This document shows, piece after piece, positions 16,616-23,430 of a stretch of 64,000 bases of DNA. The DNA is from Dulcicalothrix desertica PCC 7102. GTDB taxonomy: Bacteria; Cyanobacteriota; Cyanobacteriia; Cyanobacteriales; Nostocaceae. Within the stretch, counting starts at the first letter, position 1. Each line of letters opens with the position of its first letter. Made by a program: the position numbers and the translations under genes. The notes beneath the pieces were generated by a model. That model worked only from the letters and a program-made list of their open reading frames with translations. It was not told where the DNA came from and did no database searches. The stretch covers positions 62,001-126,000 of the forward strand of contig NZ_RSCL01000014.1 of the NCBI RefSeq assembly GCF_003991905.1, written 5' to 3'.

Positions 16616-17956
16616 ATGAACTTTAAAACAGAACGGCGCATCGCTTTAATTTCAGTCCACGGAGACCCAGCGATTGAATTTGGTAAAGAAGAAGCTGGAG
16701 GGCAAAATGTTTACGTGCGTAACGTAGGTGAAGCTCTCGCTCGACTAGGATGGCAAGTTGATATGTATACGCGCAGAGTTAGCGCAGCGCAAGACGAAAT
16801 TGTTCAACACATGCCAAACTGCCGAACCATTCGTTTTAGTGCTGGTCCATTGGAATTTGTTCCGCGAGATGAGTTGTTTGGTTACTTGCCAGAATTTGTT
16901 GAGAAGTTTTTAAAATTCCAGCAAGAAAACGGTCTGACTTACGAATTAGTGCATACAAACTACTGGCTTTCAAGTTGGGTAGGAATGCAATTGAAGAAGA
17001 AGATAGGCTGTAAACAAGTTCACACTTACCATTCGCTCGGCGCCGTTAAGTACGCAACAATAGATCAAAAAGACATTCCACCAATCGCAGCGAACCGATT
17101 AGACGTAGAATGTCAGCTATTGGAAACAGCAGAGCGAGTAGTAGCGACAAGTCCGCAAGAAAAAGCGCACATGCGTCAGTTGGTTTCCACAAAAGGAAAT
17201 ATAGATATTATTCCTTGTGGTACAGATATTCAACGTTTTGGGTCAGTAGGTAGAGACGAAGCGAGAGCAGCATTAAAAATAGACAGTGATGCAAAACTAG
17301 TATTATATGTAGGGCGATTTGACCCGCGTAAAGGTATCGAGACTTTAGTACGCGCGTTACGAGAGTCAAAGTTTTATAGCGATGAGAAACTACGAGTAAT
17401 AATTGGTGGTGGTAGCGTACCTGGACAAAGCGATGGAATTGAACGCGACCGTATTGAAGCAATAGTAGACGAATTAGGATTGCGCTCAATAACAACATTT
17501 GCAGGTCGTTTGAGTCAAGAGGTATTACCAACGTATTATGCAGCAGCAGATATATGTGTCGTACCTAGTCATTATGAACCATTTGGATTAGTTGCTATAG
17601 AAGCAATGGCTAGTGGTACACCAGTAATTGCGAGTGATGTCGGTGGACTTCAGTTTACAGTTGTTCCCGAACAAACAGGTTTATTGGCGCCACCTCAAGA
17701 TGTACCAGCATTTGCTTCATGTATAGACAGAATTTTAGAAAATCCTGAATGGCGTGCAAAACTAGGTGAAGCAGCAAAAATTCGTGTTCGTAAAAAATTC
17801 AGTTGGGATGGTGTAGCAGAGCAACTAAGCGAACTGTATATCAAACTAACCGAGCAACCAGTACCAGTACCAGTACCAGTACCAATACCAGTACCAGCAA
17901 CAGCAACAGCAACAGCATCAGTAACAGTAACAGAAAAAGAACTAGCGACTGCCTAG
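16616..17956 (+). CDS. GT4-family glycosyltransferase, sucrose-phosphate-synthase-like
   Basis: A 446-residue GT-B glycosyltransferase. The N-terminal half carries HGDPAIEFGKEEAGGQNVYV, a donor/acceptor loop of the sucrose synthase, SPS and MshA branch. The C-terminal half has LYVGRFDPRKGIETLVRAL and the nucleotide-sugar motif PSHYEPFGLVAIEAMASGTP with the E-x7-E glutamates. It probably uses a nucleotide-diphospho-hexose; the acceptor cannot be read from sequence. The last 35 residues are unusual: VP dipeptides, then AT and VT dipeptides, encoded by a hexanucleotide microsatellite. The gene is single and preceded by about 1 kb without genes. Confidence 0.82.
   Translation: MNFKTERRIALISVHGDPAIEFGKEEAGGQNVYVRNVGEALARLGWQVDMYTRRVSAAQDEIVQHMPNCRTIRFSAGPLEFVPRDELFGYLPEFVEKFLKFQQENGLTYELVHTNYWLSSWVGMQLKKKIGCKQVHTYHSLGAVKYATIDQKDIPPIAANRLDVECQLLETAERVVATSPQEKAHMRQLVSTKGNIDIIPCGTDIQRFGSVGRDEARAALKIDSDAKLVLYVGRFDPRKGIETLVRALRESKFYSDEKLRVIIGGGSVPGQSDGIERDRIEAIVDELGLRSITTFAGRLSQEVLPTYYAAADICVVPSHYEPFGLVAIEAMASGTPVIASDVGGLQFTVVPEQTGLLAPPQDVPAFASCIDRILENPEWRAKLGEAAKIRVRKKFSWDGVAEQLSELYIKLTEQPVPVPVPVPIPVPATATATASVTVTEKELATA
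17858..17933 (+). repeat. In-frame hexanucleotide microsatellite coding a VP/AT tail
   Basis: About five units of CCAGTA (one variant CCAATA) are followed by CAGCAA and CAGTAA units, ending about 20 bases before the stop codon. They encode alternating Val-Pro, then Ala-Thr and Val-Thr. Six-base units keep the frame, so slippage would change tail length without breaking the gene. Confidence 0.85.
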
Positions 17957-17987
17957 TCCTTTCTACATATACTAACAACAAGTAATA

Positions 17988-18125
17988 TGTCATGCTGAGG
18001 CACGAAGCATCTAAACAATGTCATGCTGAGGCACGTTAACGTAAGCGAAGCTTTCCCGCAGGGTAGTTTTCCCGTTATCCGTAAACGGAGTTTTCCCGCA
18101 GGGTAGGATATCCCAAAGGGTAGGG
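17988..18125. repeat. Mosaic of dispersed repeats after the glycosyltransferase
   Basis: Two direct copies of TGTCATGCTGAGGCACG (17988-18004 and 18019-18035) are followed by copies of TTTCCCGCAGGGTAG (from about 18051 and 18091) with the palindromic CCGTTATCCGTAAACGG between them. Related GC-rich fragments occur near 38880. Apart from this and the hairpin at 18214, the 17957-18632 gap holds nothing I can support. Confidence 0.65.
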
Positions 18126-18213
18126 TAACATCTCAAGATTTAACTTTGTTCAAAAGTAAAGTCATAACCCGTTCAAGGTGTAATTTAACAGTTGCTTAAT
18201 TGAATAAACGTAG

Positions 18214-18249
18214 TGGGTAATTAAAACTGTTAATTACCCATTATTTTTT
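18214..18249 (+). terminator. Rho-independent terminator
   Basis: A perfect 11-bp stem TGGGTAATTAA-AACTG-TTAATTACCCA is followed by TTATTTTTT on the plus strand. It is well formed but lies about 260 bases after the glycosyltransferase stop, beyond the repeat mosaic. Confidence 0.7.
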
Positions 18250-18593
18250 GCATGTAAGGCAAGGCGCCAAAAGCCAAAGTATTTTACACCATATTTCACG
18301 TTTCAGAGGTACACACGTAATAGTCGAAATCAATAAGAGACGAAACATATGAGCGCCTCTACATGTATGGAATAAACACGCAATCAACTGAAATTATTCT
18401 ATAAACTCGAGTTTTGTCTACGTAATATTACAGAAAAAATTTTTCTAACATTTTAAATATTAGTATAAAAATATTTTATAAAGTAAGTATTTATACAATA
18501 AAGAATTAATAGTTTCATATCAAAGCAAATATTGAGTAAACTAGATAATTTTTTATCGACAAAAATTCGTGTTTTCCTTAAGCTGTAGAAATA

Positions 18594-18608
18594 AGAAACC
18601 AGGTTTCT
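18594..18608. repeat. AGAAACCAGGTTTCT palindrome upstream of the PEP-CTERM gene
   Basis: Same 15-bp palindrome as at 9928. It ends 24 bases before the ATG of the PEP-CTERM gene, so it would lie in the leader RNA, unlike the other copies, which sit after genes. Confidence 0.7.
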
Positions 18609-18632
18609 ATCATTTGATGGTTAAGGAAAACA

Positions 18633-19412
18633 ATGATTCGTTTGAATAAGATTTTAAATCAGCATAAATTATTACTTTTAAGTTTGTCAGCAATTGGAAT
18701 AATAGCGGCGCCTAGTCAAGCAAGCGCTTTTACCCTCGTTAACAGAGATAGTTTGACTGATACGCAGTTTAACGATTTGCTCCTAACAAAAGAATATACA
18801 GAAACTTTTGTTGCAGAAAGTCGAATGGGTAATAACGGCTCTGGGGGCAATGGTGAACGGGAATTAGGAATTAATAGTCCTTGGCTTCCGAATGCGAATG
18901 GAAAACTTGTAGGTGGAGACCCAGTTGCTAGAGGAGACCGCACTTGGACAAGTGGAACACCTGTAGATTTCATGCTTGAATACAATGGTAGTGTAGTAGA
19001 TTATACTGTTGACGGAAAGTTACTTACCACCACAGCATTTACAGGCGCCGCAACCGATATTTTCTTACGAACCTTTGCACAAAAGAATAACGGCAGCACA
19101 TCAAATATCACATCAACACTGACTAACCTTGTTTTAAATGGTAAAGGAGTTGGTAAAAGTTTAAGTTCAGCAGGTACTGGTATTAGTAGCGATGTTGATT
19201 ATCTTCAAATTAGCAATATTACTTCACCCTTTAAGCTGACAGGTCAATCTATATTTTCTTGGACAGGTGCAGCACCTCAAAGGTCTAATTTAGCTTACCA
19301 AATCAAAGTTGCTAGTGGGGCAACAAGTGTACCTGAACCTAGTACAGTTGCTGCTTTGGTTGTAGCTTCCGGTATAATAGTAGGCGCCAAGCGTAAGAAA
19401 CCGAGTTTCTAA
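18633..19412 (+). CDS. PEP-CTERM sorting-domain protein
   Basis: A 259-residue secreted protein. Residues 1-32 are a signal peptide (basic start, LLLLSLSAIGIIAA, cleavage likely after SQASA). The middle is a beta-rich domain with GERELGINSP and VDFMLEYNGSVVDYTVDG. The C-terminus has VPEPST, a hydrophobic helix and the basic end GAKRKK, which is the PEP-CTERM sorting signal thought to be handled by an exosortase. The protein is probably exported and linked to the envelope or extracellular polysaccharide. No exosortase gene is in the window. The ATG follows AAGGAAAA. The middle-domain family is not certain. Confidence 0.85.
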   Translation: MIRLNKILNQHKLLLLSLSAIGIIAAPSQASAFTLVNRDSLTDTQFNDLLLTKEYTETFVAESRMGNNGSGGNGERELGINSPWLPNANGKLVGGDPVARGDRTWTSGTPVDFMLEYNGSVVDYTVDGKLLTTTAFTGAATDIFLRTFAQKNNGSTSNITSTLTNLVLNGKGVGKSLSSAGTGISSDVDYLQISNITSPFKLTGQSIFSWTGAAPQRSNLAYQIKVASGATSVPEPSTVAALVVASGIIVGAKRKKPSF

Positions 19413-19414
19413 AA

Positions 19415-20974
19415 TTAAAGACCAATATTTTCAAGCATAGCCAAATGCTTGTGTACAGGCGCCAAAGTATTTGCAGCAATCATAGCGCTAGCTGCAACCG
19501 CTGGTAAACCAATACCAGGAAAAGTAGAATCTCCACAGCAAAATAACCCAGTTAAAGGAGTACCGGCACTAGGGAATAATCCTTCGCTTGCTTTGATAGC
19601 TGGGCCATAAGAACCGTTATGTCGTCGCAAGTAACGTTCGTGGGTAAGCGGTGTACCTACTAATGTGACTTTACAGCGTTGTTTAATATCTGGAATAATA
19701 CGTTCAAGCGCTTGCCACATAATTTGGGCACGCGCTTGTTTTTGCTGTTTATATTCTTCGCTTTGCCTATCCATACCCTGCCATAATTTATATGGCTCAT
19801 TGCCTGGAGTGTAAACGTGAATTACATGTTTACCTGGTGGCGCCAGTGAAGGGTCTAACAATGATGGAATAGAAACAAGTACAACGTTTTGTTCTTCGGT
19901 GATGCCTAATTCCCAATCTTTGACATATATATAATGACAAGCCAAATCAGTGCGAATATTGTCAGCATCGATACCAAGATGCAAATGCATAAAACTATCA
20001 CATTCGGGTGTAGCTTGTTTCGATGAGCGATATTTTAATGGTATGGCGCCTTCGGGAATTAGTTTGAGCGTATCCCACACAGAGGCATTAGATATTACAG
20101 CTTTACGTGCCTTGATAATTTTACCATTACGCAGTTTCACACCAGATGCACGTTTGTTTTCTGTTAGTATACTTTCGACATGGGCATTAAGCATTAACGT
20201 ACCATTATGCTTTGTTAACCCTCTTACTAACGCATTAACTAACGCTTGACTACCACCAACAGGATAATCAAGCTTTACATTCGGTCTATACCAGTCAGCA
20301 AACATAAAAGCAACTTCTGCTGCATTTGTAGCATTAGCAGGTAATCCAGACAAAAGAAAACACAATAAATTTAGCCAGTTGCGAATAAATGGGTCATTAA
20401 CAGTTCCATTCATAATTTGCGAAAATGGCCCTGTTAGTTTATTAATACTAACAGCATGACGCAACATAGTTGGAGCATACCGTCTTAAAGTCCGAACGGC
20501 GCCAAAATCTAAACGTAGAGCAGCAGTAGGAAGTGCCACAGCTGCTTGTGCATATGGTTCCATAACTCGTTGAAGTTGGCGCCACTCAGTAACAGCTTGC
20601 TCACCACGAAGTTTTTGTAACACTTCACAAAATTGTTCGGCGCCTACAGATGTATCAAAATCACCTTCTGGTAAACAACAGCCCCAAGTATCATAAGTTA
20701 CACAAGGTAATTCTTCACCAATTGCAGCAAGTACCTGCGCTAGCGGATTGGGAGAAGGACTATATGAAAATCCTGAGTAAAGCGAAGGTCCTGAATCAAA
20801 CTTAAAGCCGTTGCGCTCGAAACCGTGAGCGGCGCCTCCTGGTATAGAATGGCTTTCGCAAACAATAACATTGAAGCCGTATGATGCTAAAAGAGCAGCG
20901 CAGCTTAAACCACCTATCCCGCTACCAATAACAACGATATCAGTATTTATATCAGCCAATGTTGTTTGGGTCAC
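19415..20974 (-). CDS. CRTISO-like FAD oxidoreductase (carotenoid isomerase/desaturase family)
   Basis: A 519-residue flavoprotein. The N-terminal dinucleotide fold is clear: DIVVIGSGIGGLSCAALLAS, then CESHSIPGGAAHGFER and GFKFDSGPSLYSG. The C-terminal FAD end reads GLFCCGDSTFPGIGLPAVA. This pattern is that of CrtISO/CrtI-like enzymes that isomerise or desaturate polyenes such as lycopene precursors; the exact substrate is not readable. The start is GTG. It is transcribed away from an ArsR regulator, and the shared intergenic region contains that regulator's likely operator, so co-regulation is possible. It is convergent with the PEP-CTERM gene. Confidence 0.8.
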   Translation of the reverse strand: MTQTTLADINTDIVVIGSGIGGLSCAALLASYGFNVIVCESHSIPGGAAHGFERNGFKFDSGPSLYSGFSYSPSPNPLAQVLAAIGEELPCVTYDTWGCCLPEGDFDTSVGAEQFCEVLQKLRGEQAVTEWRQLQRVMEPYAQAAVALPTAALRLDFGAVRTLRRYAPTMLRHAVSINKLTGPFSQIMNGTVNDPFIRNWLNLLCFLLSGLPANATNAAEVAFMFADWYRPNVKLDYPVGGSQALVNALVRGLTKHNGTLMLNAHVESILTENKRASGVKLRNGKIIKARKAVISNASVWDTLKLIPEGAIPLKYRSSKQATPECDSFMHLHLGIDADNIRTDLACHYIYVKDWELGITEEQNVVLVSIPSLLDPSLAPPGKHVIHVYTPGNEPYKLWQGMDRQSEEYKQQKQARAQIMWQALERIIPDIKQRCKVTLVGTPLTHERYLRRHNGSYGPAIKASEGLFPSAGTPLTGLFCCGDSTFPGIGLPAVAASAMIAANTLAPVHKHLAMLENIGL

Positions 20975-21094
20975 TTTAAATTAACTGAATGTAGTTCATC
21001 TATATTTTTAGCATTTCCCCAACTTCAAAAATTTCAATGTAATAAGCGAGAAAAAATTATTTTGATTTTTACAATTAATTCATATTTCGTTATT

Positions 21095-21109
21095 ATACTA
21101 ATTAGTTAT
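21095..21109 (+). promoter_or_regulatory. Candidate ArsR operator
   Basis: ATACTAATTAGTTAT contains the perfect palindrome ACTAATTAGT (21097-21106) just upstream of the ArsR gene. Its ATACTA and TAGT halves resemble those of the 20-bp operators of the second ArsR locus (ATACTA...TAGTAATAT), though the spacing is shorter. It lies between the divergent oxidoreductase gene and arsR. Confidence 0.45.
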
Positions 21110-21144
21110 TAAATTATGGTTTGTGTAGAAGACCCAATTTGCTT

Positions 21145-21507
21145 ATGCCAAAAACGAAGCCATTTAAGGCTAATCCAATTGTTATCGAAGCGGTTGCTGA
21201 CTATTTCAAGGTACTGTCAGAAGTAAGCCGACTAGAGATTTTGACTTGTCTCAAATCAGGTCGGATGAATGTAATGGAAATTGCCTCAGCAACGGGTTTG
21301 GGGCAAGCGAATCTATCTAAGCACTTGAAAGTATTGACTCAGGCAGGAGTTTTATCCCGTCAGTCTCAAGGTACTAGCGCTTTTTACGAGATTGCCGACC
21401 CAATTATTTTTGAGCTTTGTGAGTTAGCGTGTGAGCGCATTAGCGAAAGAGTACAACAGCAAGCTCAAAAACTCAAAGCTCTACGGAGCAAAACAGCAGT
21501 TTTTTAA
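21145..21507 (+). CDS. ArsR-family regulator, BigR/SqrR-like
   Basis: About 120 residues from the ATG at 21145; a TTG eight codons upstream is less likely. It is a winged helix: YFKVLSEVSRLEILTCLKSG, then ASATGLGQANLSKHLKVLTQ as the recognition region and the SRQSQGTSAFYEI wing. It lacks the ELCVC arsenic site. It has one cysteine in helix 2 (C35) and two in the last helix (C82, C86), the arrangement used by the sulfide- and persulfide-sensing regulators BigR and SqrR. It is clearly related to the second ArsR protein in this window. It probably controls the nitronate monooxygenase gene 74 bases downstream. Confidence 0.82.
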   Translation: MPKTKPFKANPIVIEAVADYFKVLSEVSRLEILTCLKSGRMNVMEIASATGLGQANLSKHLKVLTQAGVLSRQSQGTSAFYEIADPIIFELCELACERISERVQQQAQKLKALRSKTAVF

Positions 21508-21581
21508 CAAAAGTTATTTTAAAACACTCAGATGGTAAAATTGCTTGACAACTGTTTAGTTAATAAATCAAATATTCCGTA

Positions 21582-22709
21582 ATGACCCAAGTTCTTAATG
21601 CTCTCAAGATTGGCAAACACATTTCTCGCTATCCCATTATTCAAGCTGCAATGGCGGTGGGTGTATCTGGTGCAAAGCTAGCTTCTGCGGTTGCTTTGTC
21701 TGGAGGAATAGGTGTAATTGCCTCTTTGGGCTTGGGTTTAGATTCTCCGTATTTTGACCGTCGTAAACGAGGTAGCTTTTTTACTGCCAATCGACTTGCT
21801 TTAATTGATGAATTGGCAGAAGCTCGCAGCATTAGTCCAGATGGGGTAATTGGAGTTAATATTCTTGTTGCGACCAAAGATTATTCTGTGTTAGCTCAGA
21901 CAGCAGCTGCATCTGGCGCCAATTTAATTATTACCAGTGCGGGATTGCCTTTAACCTTACCAGAATATACCGCAGACTACCCCGATGTGGCGCTGGTGCC
22001 GACTGTATCTAATTTGCAGGCAGTTGAGTTAATTTGTCAAACCTGGCAAAGTCGGTATAATCGTCTACCAGATGCTTTCATTGTGGAAAATTGCCTTGAT
22101 GTGGGAGGACATTTTACCGAGTACGAACAAATAAACTCTATAGAATACTCGATTGAATCTGTAATTTTGCAAATTCGAGACTATTTGAAACAGAAAATGG
22201 GTGTGATGATTCCATTGATTGTGACAGGTGGAATTTGCGAGCGCAGCGATATTGAGCGTATGTTAGCGATTGGCGCTTCGGGTGTACAAATTGGTAGCCG
22301 TTTTATCGCCACAATCGAATGTGATGCCGACCAGCGTTATAAAGATTATCATCTTAAAACCCTTCCCGAAGATGTTATAACCATACCAAGTCCTATAGGA
22401 AAACCTTGTCGTGCTATAAGTAATTCTTTTACAGAACAGGTAATTAATAATTCATCAACCATCCAAGAACGGCGATGTATTGGCAACTGTTTAGAAGAGT
22501 GTTTGTGTCGAGACAGTAGAAAAACTTATTGCCTTCTGCAAGCACTTGCCAAAGCTGCACGTGGGGATATAGAACATGGTTTAATTTTTTCTGGAGCCAA
22601 CAGACAACCGATTGAGCGTATTATGTCTGTAGCTGAATTAATGAAAGAGCTTACACAACCAACAAATTCTAAAATAAATGCTGAAGTTACAAACTGCCTG
22701 TTTAAATAG
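21582..22709 (+). CDS. Nitronate monooxygenase family FMN enzyme
   Basis: A 375-residue TIM-barrel protein of the nitronate monooxygenase/FabK superfamily. Landmarks are YPIIQAAMAVGVSGAKLASA, AVALSGGIGVIASLG, VEN-x-x-x-VGGH for FMN binding, LIVTGGICERSDIERMLAIG and GASGVQIGSRF. It would oxidise alkyl nitronates or a related electrophile using FMN and oxygen. The C-terminus carries an unusual Cys-rich stretch, CIGNCLEECLCRDSRKTYC, with five cysteines, suggesting a metal or redox centre. It follows the ArsR regulator on the same strand and ends at a hairpin shared with the convergent operon. Confidence 0.83.
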   Translation: MTQVLNALKIGKHISRYPIIQAAMAVGVSGAKLASAVALSGGIGVIASLGLGLDSPYFDRRKRGSFFTANRLALIDELAEARSISPDGVIGVNILVATKDYSVLAQTAAASGANLIITSAGLPLTLPEYTADYPDVALVPTVSNLQAVELICQTWQSRYNRLPDAFIVENCLDVGGHFTEYEQINSIEYSIESVILQIRDYLKQKMGVMIPLIVTGGICERSDIERMLAIGASGVQIGSRFIATIECDADQRYKDYHLKTLPEDVITIPSPIGKPCRAISNSFTEQVINNSSTIQERRCIGNCLEECLCRDSRKTYCLLQALAKAARGDIEHGLIFSGANRQPIERIMSVAELMKELTQPTNSKINAEVTNCLFK

Positions 22710-22712
22710 CAC

Positions 22713-22744
22713 AGAAACCCGCTTTCTTCGGAAAGCAGGTTTCT
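22713..22744. terminator. Bidirectional hairpin between convergent transcripts
   Basis: AGAAACCCGCTTTC-TTCG-GAAAGCAGGTTTCT is a 14-bp stem with one mismatch and a stable TTCG loop. It lies between the nitronate monooxygenase stop and the end of the minus-strand operon. The outer arms belong to the AGAAACC-GGTTTCT repeat family, apparently adapted as a terminator. Confidence 0.75.
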
Positions 22745-22749
22745 ACAAT

Positions 22750-22962
22750 TTATCGAACTGTTCCCCGCAATGATTCGGTATCAATGGGTTTAATTAGGTA
22801 AAGCAGGAGCAAATTCCAAATAATGGCGCCAATTAAAGACAATTTGCGAACAAGTTTCACAACTTTGGGTTGAGAACTGCGTTCAATCTCGACCATTTTC
22901 AAATTGTAATAAACGCATTGGTGTAAACGTGAGAAAAACTTAGGATGGTCGGTGTTAAGCAT
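22750..22962 (-). CDS. Small single-pass membrane protein coupled to hpf
   Basis: 70 residues. The ATG shares its A with the TGA stop of the hibernation factor gene (TGATG), so translation is almost certainly coupled; a GTG one codon earlier is also possible. The first half is polar and basic, followed by one membrane helix (LSLIGAIIWNLLLLYLIKP). No family is recognised. It is the last gene of the pflB operon. It does not look like a frameshifted remnant of the missing HPF C-terminal domain. Confidence 0.6.
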   Translation of the reverse strand: MLNTDHPKFFSRLHQCVYYNLKMVEIERSSQPKVVKLVRKLSLIGAIIWNLLLLYLIKPIDTESLRGTVR

Positions 22963-23375
22963 CACAGGAAACGCACAACCTCTTCGGGTAGTTCGGGAGT
23001 ACGAGTACCAATCAAATCGTTAACCACTGTTGCAGTATCAACGATTCTTTCTTCAATTGGATTGGAAGTTTTCTTATTTTGAATCCTTTCTTTATATTTT
23101 CTTAATTGATTAGCAATTTTATCCGTGACTAAATCAATGCTTGTATATAGGTTTTCGCTACTTTCCTCGGCACGGATAACGTTTTTATTGGCATAAATTG
23201 TCACCTCAGCAGCTTGTCTAAGATTAATTCGAGGATTTTTTGCTACACTTAAATGCACATCTACTTCGTTGGTGATATTCTGAAAGTGGTTTACTGCCTT
23301 TTCAATCTTTTGATGCACATATTCACGAATAGAATCGGTGATTTCAATATTTTTACCGTGGATGACAAGTTTCAT
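22962..23375 (-). CDS. hpf: Ribosome hibernation promoting factor, short form
   Basis: A 137-residue protein with the full N-terminal HPF/YfiA domain: [20 protein letters not shown], then [20 protein letters not shown] and [20 protein letters not shown]. This domain blocks the decoding site of idle ribosomes. Cyanobacterial LrtA normally continues into a C-terminal dimerisation domain of about 55 residues. Here the protein stops right at the linker ([11 protein letters not shown]), so it is a C-terminally shortened long form. GGAG lies upstream of the ATG. Its place in a fermentation operon suggests a specialised paralogue for dark or anoxic conditions, with another LrtA elsewhere; that is inference. 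Confidence 0.85.
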   Translation of the reverse strand: MKLVIHGKNIEITDSIREYVHQKIEKAVNHFQNITNEVDVHLSVAKNPRINLRQAAEVTIYANKNVIRAEESSENLYTSIDLVTDKIANQLRKYKERIQNKKTSNPIEERIVDTATVVNDLIGTRTPELPEEVVRFL

Positions 23376-23430
23376 ATGTAAACTCTCCTTCTCAAACTTT
23401 ATCTTGAGTTGAATTATGCTTTCAATTGTG

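Noticed and set aside
17208-17531. 107-codon frame opposite the glycosyltransferase
   Set aside because: Leu/Arg-rich antisense shadow of a conserved domain.
22750-22962. The small ORF as a frameshifted HPF C-terminal domain
   Set aside because: It contains a membrane helix and none of the expected LrtA C-terminal blocks.
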